A stretch of 64,000 nucleotides of DNA, from assembly GCA_002633005.1 (NCBI GenBank), contig NMRA01000613.1, positions 136,861 through 200,860 on the forward strand. The letters are read 5' to 3'. How positions within the stretch are numbered: the first letter of the stretch is position 1; each line of letters opens with the position of its first letter. The stretch comes from Phoronis australis (Eukaryota; Phoronida; Phoronidae). Positions 51,481-62,483 of this stretch are shown here, one piece after another. Made by a program: the position numbers and the translations under genes. The notes beneath the pieces are model-generated. The model did no database searches and had not been told where the DNA came from. It worked only from the letters and a program-made list of their open reading frames with translations.

Positions 51481-51621
51481 CGTTCAGTAACGCTAGGACC
51501 TCGCTAAAAAGCAAGACTTCGCGAGATTACGTGAGATATTGCCGTGCGTTTTAAATATGAACACGTGAGTTTGACTAGGTTTTAGCTAGGTCCTAGCGTA
51601 GGTCCAAACGTCTACTGAACG
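51481..51621. mobile_element. MITE-like inverted-repeat element, 141 bp
   Basis: The left end CGTTCAGTAACGCTAGGACCT is mirrored by the right end AGGTCCTAGCG...CTACTGAACG, with a small insertion in the right arm. No ORF and no clear target duplication. Confidence 0.65.
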
Positions 51622-52185
51622 CACGCCAGTATTTGTTTGCTGCGGGATTGACGTCAATACAAAATGGCGACTGCCACTGGCTAATGAAATCAAAAATACG
51701 AAAACTAAAATATTTCAATAATAATATAACATCCATTGCGAGTGTTTCTGGCTTAATTGCTCAAGCCAAAGACTATAACTGAAAATCTGCGATTATTTAG
51801 AGCAACGATCACAATCGACCCTTGCCAACGGGTTTTACCCTCCGACACAGCGCCACCTACATGTATACTGAAAAGTGGCCCTACCATTCATAGCACTGTG
51901 AAAGAGTGTAGGCGACACTAAGCAAAACGTCATTACTTTCGGTTGGAGGAACTGCTTTTTTATTGATTTCATTTGTGTAAAAATCGACTAAAGATGTTTA
52001 AAATACTTTTCGTAGTAGGTAAAGCATATCAAATTGACCAAAAAGCCTTAAAGCCAATCAACAGAATTTTGTTATTGTATTGGGCTAACCCGACCGGGTT
52101 GTCCTAGCAAAGCCTTTCGCAAAATATGAGTATGCAAGCTTAATCACTCATATGTGGGTCTGTCAAATGATGGATATTCGACATT

Positions 52186-52641
52186 GGAACCTCGGTGTAA
52201 AACAGATATACCGGAGTAGAAAACAGATTCCCAGTCCCGTACCGTCAACAACTAGGCCTAACCAGCCCGGAAAACACGAACCCTGACCTTTGGAACAGGA
52301 ACCCGGGGATCGGACAGGCATATGGACACCGCACCGGGACCGTCCAAAACACCACAATCCCGCACTTTCTGTCAAACACTCAAGTTGTGTTTTATTATTG
52401 ACAATCATTAACAAAAATGCAGAAAACACCTGGAAAGCACATGAAGATCCTTTAACTCAAAGTTTGTAACTATACTGACATCGTGTCAGAAAATTTGAAA
52501 AATTATACAGGTTTCCCTGTCCAATCCCCGGGGTTCTTGTGTTAAATGTAGGGGTTCGTGTTTGTCGGACTGGTTAGCTGTTTTAAATGGGGATTGTTTT
52601 CAGTTTTCGACTCCGTGATATCTGTTTTACACCGGGATTCC
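52186..52641. mobile_element. Inverted-repeat element, 456 bp, arms about 130 bp
   Basis: The left arm from GGAACCTCGGTGTAAAACAG to about 52320 is mirrored by about 52515-52641 (CTGTTTTACACCGGGATTCC at the end). Shared inner blocks include CAGTCC, AAACACGAACCC and CCCGGGGAT. The arms are clearly diverged. The frame 52163-52429 (-) lies inside and is not a gene. Confidence 0.7.
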
Positions 52642-53340
52642 AGTTTCGATGGAACACCTTGAATAGCTGCATCGAATAGAACAACTTTCTGTGCGGGTGT
52701 TATTCGCAGCATTTTGTGAATTAAAATGACATTTTCGCGATTGCATAAACAAACGCTTGCTAATAAACCTAACAGTTCATTACAATTGGCAATTTATGGC
52801 ACTAGTGCCATAAGATCGAGCGTGCATGCTCTTTACGACATAGGAGCCAAAATGAAATTTACAGGTGTTGTCGTTCAAGATTGGCTTGACAACGTAACAT
52901 TATTAAAACGGAACTGGCGCATGGACTTGCACTTCTCATCCAATCTCAACACACAGCCATCGTCGCACTCGTTGCATATTGTCACCCGGCCTACAGAATG
53001 TGCAGAGGTTCTGTGACAAAAAAGCTTTTCAAACGGCAGATTAGTTGGACAAACTACGGTCGACACTTCCAAACTAAAACACCTAGTCTCAGGACACTGA
53101 GCCACGCGATCCTTTTTCATGCTGACGGTATTCGTTTTCACAAAAAAACTACTGAGTGCATGAAGTCTCGAATGAGATGTTTGTGTTGTTTTCTTATCAA
53201 CAACATTAAACAGCAAAGGAACGCACCGACGGAGTTTTAGCATGCAAAACACAGAATATGCGAAGTGTCTGTACACTTAATGTGGCGAAGAGTCATTGTT
53301 CTACCTCAGTTGTGATAAGTTCGGTCGCGTTTGCTTTTGC

Positions 53341-53420
53341 TTACGAGTCAGTCAACATACCACTCTGTTGCTGCGTACTGGGGTGTACTCATTATCGACT
53401 CACGTACAGAGGAAGAACTG
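53341..53420 (+). pseudogene. THAP domain N-terminal remnant (plus-strand arm)
   Basis: The reading after the shared TCAGTCAACAT is PLCCCVLGCTHYRLTYRG, corresponding to PSCCWVPRCTHYRL of the opposite arm. The ATG is ATA here and the rest of the THAP domain is not recognisable, so it cannot be a working gene as it stands. Confidence 0.5.
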
Positions 53421-53541
53421 TCCCACTTGCCCGAGTGTCCTGCGACTCACTCCCACTGGAGAGTGACCTGAGCACCAAACTGCTTACATCCCGCCGTGTG
53501 ACCCCATCGCCACACATCTGGCACCTTCTAAATAGCTCCAA

Positions 53542-54161
53542 TACAAGTCCACAATAAACTATCAAACTTAGGCTCACTGATCTGTTCATTGGATGACGAA
53601 CTGTCCTCTTCACTGGGTGTCGAACTGGGACTGTATTCGGCACCCCCACTACTCAACATCGCTGCAGGGCTGCTTACAGGCTCTGGGCTAGAGACAACAG
53701 CACAGGGCCAATCACTGCTAGTTCCCGGAATTGCACACAATGGGGTACTTTCGGAGGCACGGGTGACAGTAGATGAAGTGCCTCCAGTCACTGTATATAG
53801 TGGTCACAGCTCGCGAGGCTTCGCGCTTCAAAACGCACTTCTCGGGGTTGGCGACTGGGCACTGCCGGGAATCAACAGCGACGGTATGGTACCCCTTTTC
53901 TGGCGTTGTTTCGCAGGGACCTTCATCAATTCAGCGTACATATCCCTGTCGTAACCTGACGGCAGAAAATGCTTGCCACACACTCGGTAACCCTCCACTG
54001 CTTTGTAGGTTGCGTGGACGGGTAGCGCTTCGTTCTTCACATGAACGAGCTAGCCAATTACGGCGAAGTGTGGCATCCTTCGGAAGCGATACAAGGTACC
54101 CAGGCAAATGGCGTGTGAGACGATAATGAGTACATCTCGGCACCCAGCAACAGCTTGGCAT
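53542..54161 (-). pseudogene. THAP-domain protein gene, frameshifted
   Basis: THAP domains are C2CH zinc fingers that bind DNA, found in host factors and P-element-type transposases. From the ATG at 54161 the minus strand reads MPSCCWVPRCTHYRL...LRRNWLARS, supplying the two N-terminal zinc cysteines. The second half lies in another frame from about 54040 (KNEALPVHATYKAVEGYRVC, then GKHF), supplying the C-x2-H pair. It is followed by QKRGTIPSLL, resembling the AVPTIF box. The two halves join if one base near 54040 is ignored. A serine/proline-rich linker frame (53528-53791) follows in a further frame. No transposase catalytic domain was recognised. A short intron or sequencing error at 54040 is possible. 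Confidence 0.55.
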
Positions 54162-54259
54162 GTTGACTGACTTGTAAACAAAAGCAAACGACGATCGAAC
54201 TTATCACAACTGAGGTAGAACAATGACTGACTCGACAGCTCTCACAGTCAGACTGTAAT

Positions 54260-55381
54260 CACAGGCGCTTGGGTTTATCGCAAATGACGTCACTCAATAA
54301 TATATATAAGAAAACATAAACGTTGGACACTCGAAATCTGTTTGCTCAGAATTTTCTACTCAAATGTGCATGGAACTCCACGAAACTAGCATCGGACAAC
54401 TCTTAGAATATCTTCTTTCATTTGATCTCTTCAAATTGCCTTCGAGTGGTGATTTGGCGACAAAAAAGCCAAAAGAATGCCAAAATCAGAAATTCAAGGA
54501 CCTGATTCCGTGATGTCATGGCAGACAGTCTTCGCACATCCGGGTTTTGACCGACGCTCCCGAGCTAAATCCGAAAGTCTAATTTCGCGCGGCTTTCGCC
54601 GTCAATCCATCGACTACTTGATCATGAGAAGCAGAGAGCACTTTATTGCCAAATAAATGTAATTACTCACATATTTGTGTCAAATATAAATTATCCTGAT
54701 ACTGTATTGATATGCGAAGTTTTTTGTGTACTGTGATTTCTTATGAAGGTTTTATTTTTGGCCAAAACCATTGAGTTAACTCGTCGGCCACGCGCATTGT
54801 AATACTTGCACGGACTGCGTTTCCTGGCCGAGTGTGTGTTGTGCTTCAATCAAAAAAGTGCGTGATGTCAAGATGAGAAACAAGATACGCCAGTTTATGT
54901 AATAAAATTCTAAGTTAAGGGCTAAAATGAGCCGTCAGTGGAATAAAGTTACAAATAATCATTAAAATACTAACTTTAACATTCTCAATTAGTTGAGTTT
55001 TGGATTAGAATTATTGAATTTGAAATATAGGTTGCTTGCTCAAACTCGAAGTTTCACCTACGTCAGGCGTACAAGTTGAAGCACAACTGAAATCCGCCAT
55101 GTTTACTATTTCAGGTCCTTGAATTCAGAGTTTTGAGATTGTTTTGGAAATTCCATCGCCACTTCACCACTCACGAAGACAGTTGATGGGATCTAGGAAA
55201 GATAAGGCTTCGAATGTTTATGCAATACCAGGCTAAGGGAGGTGCACGCAGATTTTATTTGGATTTTGGACGGTTGAAGTTGGGAGCCTCGGCTAAACAG
55301 ATTTCGAGTGTCCAACCTTTATGTTTTCTTATATATATATATATATTGTGACGTCATTTGCGATAAACCCAAGCGCCTGTG
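54260..55381. mobile_element. 1122-bp non-autonomous DNA transposon with 8-bp target duplication
   Basis: Terminal inverted repeats of about 95 bp begin CACAGGCGCTTGGGTTTATC and include CGCAAATGACGTCA, an AT dinucleotide run and GTTGGACACTCGAAATCTGT. Subterminal regions are weaker inverted repeats (AATTCAAGGACCTGA in both). The element is flanked by identical ACTGTAAT at 54252-54259 and 55382-55389. An 8-bp duplication fits hAT or P superfamilies. No ORF of useful size lies inside, so movement would need a transposase from elsewhere. Confidence 0.9.
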
Positions 55382-56087
55382 ACTGTAATGAAAAGAAATT
55401 GGCGCGAAACTCTTGCCTCCCAAAACGTCACTTCCGGAGTAGAGGACGAGAAATTAATCAAATTACGAAATGCTGTAATTAAGTGAAAAATGTGTCTAGG
55501 ATAATCAACGAACCTTATTTTTGCTAAAAGTGACATGAAAAAAGGTTGCCTTCGCCTTTAAGCTTTGATGCAAACAAAACAAAAGCGACTAAAACAACAG
55601 ACCGTCCGATTGAGATGAAACTGGTTAAGTCCTAACTGTTATAAAGGTATCGTTATATTCAAAGATATTTTAAATTGCACTTGGAATTCTTTTAGGAAAA
55701 TTGCTTGCCTTATTGGCTTGCCCCCTATTGTGCTGTGGACCTCTGATTCGGAATGCGACCACACATGATAATCTGCCGTCAACATTCATCTCAGCTGTTT
55801 GTCGAATGACTGAGCGCGTGCGCGTGTTTATCATAAGTGGGAGGGAAATTAGAAACTATTCGTGTATTTTTTCCTTCGCGCGTATTTCAAAATTGCGAAT
55901 TCTATGTATTTTTCTGGAAATAGAGTGTAACTCTATACTAGATGATACTTTCGTTCGCGTTCCATGCCTCTTTAAAACAATTATGCCCGCAACATGTCAT
56001 CAAACACCGCCCAGCTACTGCCTGTTGTATCTGGTCTGGTAGGTTTGGAGCCGATGTGTGTAGCCGGACCAAAATATGAACGTCACA

Positions 56088-56254
56088 TCACCGGCATATA
56101 AGGTAACAAACAAACATTATCAAAACAACGGCACATGCAATCACGACCCAACGCAATGTTCCTTGTTTGAAAAAGTTCACAATTTTGTCCTTGATTTTAC
56201 TGTCGCCAGATTTTTTCTTGTCTTCTGAAGAGTCGTCCGATTTTTTCTTGCTTC
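56088..56254 (-). CDS. Exon with a single membrane helix, probable C-terminus of an unidentified protein
   Basis: On the minus strand an acceptor (CTTTCAG) precedes an open stretch of 54 residues and a stop at 56090-56088. The reading is lysine/serine/aspartate-rich (SKKKSDDSSEDKKKSGDSK), then KIKDKIVNFFKQ, then about 18 hydrophobic residues (WVVIACAVVLIMFVCYLI) and CR-stop. This resembles a tail-anchored protein. A less likely alternative is an N-terminal synaptotagmin-type exon using the weak donor at the stop. The exon starts in phase 1; the preceding exon was not found. Confidence 0.45.
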
Positions 56255-56849
56255 CTGAAAGACGGGGTAAAATGAGCAAACTGCCTTTTAGACTCAATGT
56301 TAAATACATGTACTTTTGTGTAAGCATATCTCGTTTCACGAAACCACTAATTAAGCACAACTCATTTTATGCCCCCTTATTAAGTGACCTTATCGGAAAC
56401 CGCCCTCCCTCATATTCTTGACCAATCATCGTCGACTAGTATATTCAGCGTCATCCCCAAGCTTTAGATAGCACAGATCGGTTGGTGAGGAGAAATTTAC
56501 TTGGCAAAATTCTGACATATTTTTTCAAAAATCGTGGGAATATCACGAGTAATATTACGTTTTATCACCTCTCAAAAATTTGCTGCAGTATGATACCAAA
56601 AATCTAAATTACCGTTATTTATGAAGCAATTTAGGTTTAAATCGTTGAAAGATTGACGTATTGAATTTAAAAGCAGGTTAATTTCTATGGTGCTTTTTGG
56701 AACTTGTTTATTTTATCACATTTTATCAAGATCAGTATCTGGTATATAAGTATTCAGAGATCCAAGTGTTCGAGGTTTTCTTGTGTCTCTCTTGTCTGAG
56801 GTGAGCGTCGTCAACGGCCAATCAGCCCGCAGAAGGGACATCATCTCAC

Positions 56850-57085
56850 CGAGCCTCGAATGTCGCCATCTTGAGGCTTGATGGCGCGGCTACTAGTTGG
56901 CTTCATCTTTGTGAGGGCACAATTCCACACTAAACACAGCCTGAACATCCGATCGCTGGTTGGGGCAGTTGAAAAGTGATTACTTTGTTCAAGGAACCTC
57001 ACCGGTCAGAAACATCGCCGACTTAGGCACGAGTGAAATGATAACGCCTGATTACTAACCGAAACAATCGTGTCAGGTAAGGACC
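56850..57085 (-). promoter_or_regulatory. Possible 5' exon or promoter of the minus-strand membrane gene
   Basis: On the minus strand CAAGATGGCGACATT matches the YY1/Kozak-type start element and is followed 11 bases later by a donor (CG|GTGAGA). This could be the first exon of the gene ending at 56088. Its phase does not join directly to the 56254 exon, so an intervening exon would be needed. On the plus strand a donor-like CAG|GTAAGG lies at about 57078, so the stretch may be transcribed in either direction. Confidence 0.25.
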
Positions 57086-57089
57086 CATT

Positions 57090-58385
57090 ATGTCTCAGAA
57101 TGGCATTTCTCATACTACGTGCATGATTTACGCACTGTTCTCTAAAATGTTGTACTGTTTTTCAAACACTCCATTTTGTATGATGAAGCTTTCAAAATGA
57201 GACTTTGTTGAATACAATGAAAACGAAATGATAGTTTACAAAACCGAATCTTCATTTTGACCATTCATATGACTAAATTTGGACGTGTTATTGAAACCGT
57301 TATACTGCTTCCTTTTCCCTGAATAGAACTAAAAGGACATGCTCACCTGACGGCAGATTCAAAATCTGTAATTTCACCGAGTTGAAATTTGCAGTTTTGT
57401 GAATATTCTGCTAATTATTCAGACTTGTCTACAAGGTTCTACATAACTATAAAACGATTAGAAGTGATCTATAGCCTCTGAATGAACTGACAGTGCGTGA
57501 CCATTGCTAGAAACCAAGCTCAACAAGACTTAATTGTCAGGGCGGGTAATTTTATCTAGCATGGTCTCAAACAATAGGCCTAACTATCGAACTACATGTA
57601 CCAATAGTTTTCGAACCCAGAAATTATCTCAAATCTTAGTGAGGAACTAGTTGAGTCTTGTTTTTGCCCGCCGACCTACGCAAGGATTAACACGCGGCAC
57701 AGGGCACCGAAAGATCGTTTACTTTTGTTTTGATGCCCAGCGTTTCGGATAAACGTACATGAAAACGTTTGCTGTACAGGTCGACTTTAGTCAAATGTCC
57801 TTGGGACTGGGCGTAAATTTTCGATCTGAAAACTGCTGCTGGCAACTGAGTTCTATGTTCACGATTGTATGGCGAGTCATCTATTCCATGAGCGATGATC
57901 AGTGGATAGACACCTTTCATTCGCTTCGCAAATATTACTGCATTGTCATCGATGACTGAGACATTGAACAGCGTTTCTTTGCATTAANGATATATTCGAC
58001 AGTGGTGGCTCATAGCATTTTGCTGTCATGTGCAATTAGTCTCATCTGGTTTAATTTGTTGATCAAGAGTATTATCTTCAAGCATAGCCTAGGTCCTGGT
58101 GAGGTAGGCACTACCGGGACTAACAGTTGATTTGTCAATGATCTGAAATAATACTTGATGTTATTAAATATATATTTTGATTACGATAAAAAACTAGGCT
58201 CGCACTTGAAAATAAAAATTATATGACCATCAATTCTGCTTTCTTGGTTTTAATAATTACGTCTATTTCATGTGTTATATTTTTCAAATATCAATCTGGA
58301 CCAAGTTGAATTTTAAAATTAAAACACCTAATTATTTCGTCCAAAGCATAACCTCGTTTTAGAGCTCAATTTCAATTAACTGGAC
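57090..58385. other. Intergenic, no gene recognised
   Basis: AT-rich, with one isolated n at 57988 and no duplicated flanks. Overlapping frames at 57687-57920 (-) and 57759-57959 (+) share the same DNA and neither is supported. Confidence 0.4.
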
Positions 58386-58387
58386 AG

Positions 58388-58555
58388 AACACAGAGGCGG
58401 ATTTAGAGGGGAGCCAAGGGGCTATGCCCCACTAGGAGCCCCCCCTAAAATTCTCCCAGATTCCATTTGGCAGTTCAGGAGCGCAATTTCTGACGGGCAA
58501 AATCCTGGCTAATACTCTGCCTTGCCCCCCTCCAACTGAAAGTCCTGGATCCCCC
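58388..58555. repeat. GGATTTAG-family dispersed repeat, copy 3
   Basis: Begins AGGCGGATTTAGAGGGGAGC and carries 'ccatttggcagttc', 'gacgggcaaaatcctggctaat' and 'cctggatcc'. Closest to 22215-22375. A related end (CCTAAATCCGCCTATG) occurs again at about 59064-59080. Confidence 0.7.
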
Positions 58556-59620
58556 TGGAACAAGCATAGTTATCATGTTTCTTCAGAGGCCTCGTTCATA
58601 TCCGAGGGGTAAGGTGCCTCATGTGTGTGCGGCCTTCTGATCGAGAGGGGAACGTTTCGCCGAGTGACGGGTCAGTGAGAACTCTACTGACTTCCCGATC
58701 ACCATCAATAGCACCCCGCTCTTTTGCAAGCTCTCATAGCTCTGTCTCAAGTAGCATTTTCAGTGGCTGATCTAGGATACCATATAGGTAGGCCTAGTGA
58801 GGGGGCCCGACATCCTCGGAGAAGCGGGCAAAGCGCGATTGTATGCACGCAGGCGGCCCCGAAGTTGCGGGCGCCGAGGATGTATACCTTCTGCTCAGGA
58901 AATCTGTCGTTGGACTAAAAAAAATAAAACGGAACGTGTTTTGCCCCCTCGTCCGCCACCGCTCCTAGCTCGAACTCAGTACAAGTTTCCTCTCGCTTCG
59001 TCACGTTTTGCTGGTTTATTTTACTTGCGGCAGTCAAGGGGGGGCAGGTCCCTGCCCGCCCTCCCCCTAAATCCGCCTATGATTTTGTACTTTTTCAAAT
59101 TGTCACCTCTGTGGTCACAGGTGATTTGAACCGTTGGAGAGAAATTTTCAATCACAAAGGGGACTTTAAGGCCTCGTGGTCGGGAATTTCGCGTGATTTT
59201 TCAATATTTTTGAGAGGGGAATAGGGGAGATATTTGGCCCCAAAATTGAGGGATTGAGGGCCCTATCCTTTTTGTAACGAAAAATGCATCGCGCTTCAAC
59301 ACATAGTCATGAAAACGCAGCCTGGCTGGCCGAAGAATCCCCGGTCCTCGTTGCTATGGCGACATCCAGTCCGAAATGCGACAAATTCCGATTCGAAAAT
59401 AGTTATAAATTTTACACGGACATATTTTCCTTCGTCGCGGCGTATGGCAAGGACCCAACGCTTCCGAATCCCAATGTCCTTAGGGATTGTAAAACAGAGA
59501 GTGTCCGTATTTTTTCTAGAGGTTCGAGCAACGCGGAATACAACTAGGCGGATAAGCTACCAGAGCTATCGTAGCGAGCCTCGTTTTGGAACGCGACTCC
59601 TGTTGGCGTGAATAGAGTCT
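58556..59620. other. Intergenic repeat debris
   Basis: Contains a second GGATTTAG-family end near 59030-59080 and several overlapping open frames (58797-59129 and 59309-59611, +) with arginine/proline-rich composition typical of GC-rich repeat DNA. No gene is supported. Confidence 0.4.
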
Positions 59621-59621
59621 A

Positions 59622-59773
59622 TGGGCCCAGTTGCATAAGAGTTATACGCCGTATAAAAACAATGACGTAGCATTATCACGCGTCACGTTGTTATTGTTGG
59701 ACAATTCACCTGACGTCACGCAACAATCAAACTTATCCTGCGGATAACTTTTGAAGCTTTATGCAACCCAGCT
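59622..59773. mobile_element. MITE-like element with TTGCATAA ends
   Basis: The left end GGGCCCAGTTGCATAAGAGT is mirrored by ATGCAACCCAGCTC at the right. Just inside, TTATACGCCGTATAA on the left corresponds to TTATCCGCAGGATAA on the right. About 150 bp, no ORF. Confidence 0.65.
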
Positions 59774-60001
59774 CAGGTCTTATGGCTTTCAGTAACGCTT
59801 GAAGTAATTTGCGAGTGAAGTATTGGTCTGATATGTCATGCCGCATTATGGCATGTAATGTCATGAAAAGTACACTGATGACTGATTAATGCAGACGAGG
59901 TATATTAATGAACTTCCTGCAAAGGGAACATCGAAAGTGAGATCAGAGCACTATATAGTAAGCAATTATAAAATGTGGAACGATATCGTCACATCTTCAT
60001 T

Positions 60002-61027
60002 TTACCAAGAAAAGAAATCCTGGGCAAAGGCAGTCGTTGGTACTCTTGGTGTTATGGGAATATCTCCTATGTGTGGACGGTTTCGTTGGAACACGTGTCC
60101 ATTTACATTTCTTAGCAAAAAGGAACGAGGACCATCTGCCTGGGATAACACGATAGCTGGATCCCAGCTTCCAGACACGGGGTGCGGTACTCTTAACTCT
60201 CTGACCAGGGTACATAGTGAGTGTCGATCAAAATATTTCTTCTGGTTCTCTTGTCGGTGCTGCAGAGCACCATATTCTTGGTCCTTGTTTTGGTGGTCAT
60301 TCGCCATTTTCGTAGCAATTGGACACTGAATTAATCTAACCATGAATAGCTGTGCTGGACTTGGCAAGTCGTTTGAGATTGGAGTGCAACGCCAGAGCAA
60401 CAATGCAACTTCAGGGGTGGTGCCAGACTGCTTGGTCTTCTTAAAGAAAGCCTTTACATTCTTCATCTGGCGCTCTACAAAACCATTTCCCTGTGGTCTC
60501 CGAGGTGATGTTGTCTTATGGTTGAATCTAAACTCCACGACAAATTCACGATAGGTAGCACTGGAGAAATATGGCCCGAGCTCCGAGAAGACTTGGCGTG
60601 TGATGTTTACAACGACGCTGCTTGGTGAAGGAGTATGTACATGTAACTGTCGGTCTACAGGATACTTAGTGTAGTAGTCGACTATGATCACCCACTGGGA
60701 CTCGTGGAGCTCAAACAGGTCGGTACCTACGACAACCCATGGCTTTGTTGGAATGTCATGTTGCAGCAGTGACTCTGACATCTGGGACAGTTTATGGTAC
60801 TGGCATATGCTGCACGACTTGGTGAACCGGTCGATGTCTTTGTTTATGTTTGCCCAGTATACAGTGTCCTTAGCAAGGAGTTTGGTTTTCTCTTGTCCCA
60901 GGTGGGCAGTATGGAGTTTTCTCCGTATCTCTTCTTGCAGGGTCGGAGGAATGACGATCTCTTGCCCCATGAGGATAAGGTCGTTGTCTACCGACAGTTG
61001 ATCTCTTAGACCCCAGAACGCTCTCAC
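60002..61027 (-). pseudogene. Gypsy integrase region
   Basis: An open frame of about 340 codons. It starts with the H2C2-type region (LHTAHLG...CSICQ at about residues 37-76), then the core with GTDLFE (first catalytic Asp) and NGFVERQ (catalytic Glu). The expected SDNGP box with the second Asp is missing: the sequence runs VFSELGPYFSS at about 60564-60597, as if a short in-frame deletion removed it. The C-terminal part contains DPAIVL and HVFQRNRPHI. The frame begins at a shift from the RNase H frame near 61027. Confidence 0.85.
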
Positions 61028-61761
61028 GTCAGTTGGTAGCTACTTATAACCTTCTCTAGCCATCCCATGATGATGATATCTCTCAGCTGGTTGAGTAGAG
61101 GGTCAGCCTCAGTGCAGTTTATCAGTTCCTGTACGAGGTTCGTTGAGAAGCAAAGACGTCGGATCTCTTGTTGTAGGAGAGGTTGAAGTTGTATCCCTGA
61201 AGTCGGATAAGCATCCGATGGAGACGCAGCTGGAGCTGAAGTGAGCGGTTTCTTGATGACCATCACGAGTGGTTTATGGTCGGTGATTACTTGGAAGGTG
61301 TGGCCGTACAAATATGTGTGAAATTTCTGGGTGCCAAACACGATTGCCAATAACTCACGCTCGATACATGCGTACCTGTATTCGGCTGATGTCAGGCTCT
61401 TGCTGGCATAGACAACAGGAACTAGAGTGCCAGTAGAGTCCGGTTGCAATAGAGCGGCGCCTATGCCTTGGAGGCTTGCGTCACAGCGCATGTAGATTGG
61501 GAGCTTTAGGTTGAGATACTGGAGAAGCAATGTCTCAGAGATTTCGCTCTTTAGGTCAGTGAAGGCTCTTTGGTGTGGTGTTTCCCACAGGAACTCTGAG
61601 TCTTTGTGTAAAAGGTCACCCAAGATGGCAGTTTTGGAGCTGAAATCTTTGACGAAGGGCGACAGGTAAGTCACCACACCCAGGAATTGCTGCAGTTGCG
61701 TTTTGTCATGTGGTTCTGACATCTCATGCAGGTCGGGCTTCATTCCAGTATGAGTGTACAC
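61024..61761 (-). pseudogene. Gypsy RT thumb and RNase H region
   Basis: Contains LQQFLGVVTYLSPFVKDFS (the RT thumb/connection motif), then RNase H motifs DASLQGIGAALLQ, ERELLAIVFGTQKFHTYLYG and VITDHKPL. The frame ends in a stop at 61024-61026, where the continuation lies in the integrase frame. Confidence 0.88.
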
Positions 61762-62483
61762 GTTTCCAAAGAAGGATACCTCTTGGCGTTTTCAGTCGCA
61801 CATGCTCGAGTTAAGCGTAAGTCCCTCCTGGGTTGCGATCTCCATGAAGTGTCTAACATTTCGTTTTGCTCGTTCTCTTTTGACCCATAGATGACGATGT
61901 CACCGGCGATTCCACATGCGCCTTTACATTTCTCGAGAATTCTATCCATTTCTAGTTGGAAAATGTCCTGGCTGACGTTGAGACCAAAAGGAAGCCGTTG
62001 GATAGAATACCTTCCAAATGGTGTTTGGAAAGTCGTCAGAGCTTTGCTTTCTTGGTCGAGCTACATTGTCCAATATCCTGACTTCGCGTCTACCTTCCAG
62101 AAAAATTTAGCTTCAGCGAAGCGATGTTTGAGTTCTTCTACCATTGGAATCTGGTGGTATGGTCGTATGAGGGATCTGTTTAGTGCTTGGGGGTCACGGT
62201 ACACTCTTATTGTGTTGACTGGTTTGGTTACATATGTGAGCGAGCTCACCCAGTCTGTCGGCTCTTCGATACGACGAATGACCTGTTGTGATTCCATCTT
62301 GTCGAGTTCAGCTTTGATCGTCTCATGCACAGCGATTGGTTTTCTCGGTGGGTCTACAAGACATGGTACGTTAGGCTTAACCATGAGCTTGTGAGTTCTC
62401 TGGAATTTGCCAATGCGGTCAATCCTTTCCGGGTAGAGGTGGATCAAAACAGCGACGCTGTTAATCGGTTGTTGGGCTGACAC
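61762..62483 (-). pseudogene. Gypsy reverse transcriptase N-terminal region
   Basis: The frame from 62483 carries IRRIEEPTDWVSS and the first RT motif FWKVDAKSGYW, then an in-frame TAG at 62061-62063. The same frame continues past it with LTTFQTPFGRYSI, LPFGLN and DIFQ. The catalytic box reads IAGDIVIYG at 61899-61907 where active elements have ADD, so one metal-binding aspartate is replaced by glycine. A frameshift near 61850 leads to the RNase H frame. Confidence 0.88.

Larger units (their letters stand above)
53291..54228. repeat. Inverted pair carrying THAP-type zinc-finger starts
   Basis: 53291-53415 (+) and 54105-54228 (-) are inverted copies sharing TCATTGTTCTACCTCAGTTG, GTTTGCTTTTG, GTCAGTCAACAT and GTACTCATTATCG. 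Each includes the stretch upstream of, and the first codons of, a THAP-like zinc finger. The two copies converge. No target duplication was found. Confidence 0.75.

Noticed and set aside
53392-53649. Minus-strand 85-codon frame
   Set aside because: Crosses the plus-strand THAP arm and has no recognised motif.
60342-61009. Plus-strand frames at 60.3-61.0 kb and 61891-62394
   Set aside because: Antisense of the Gypsy integrase and RT.
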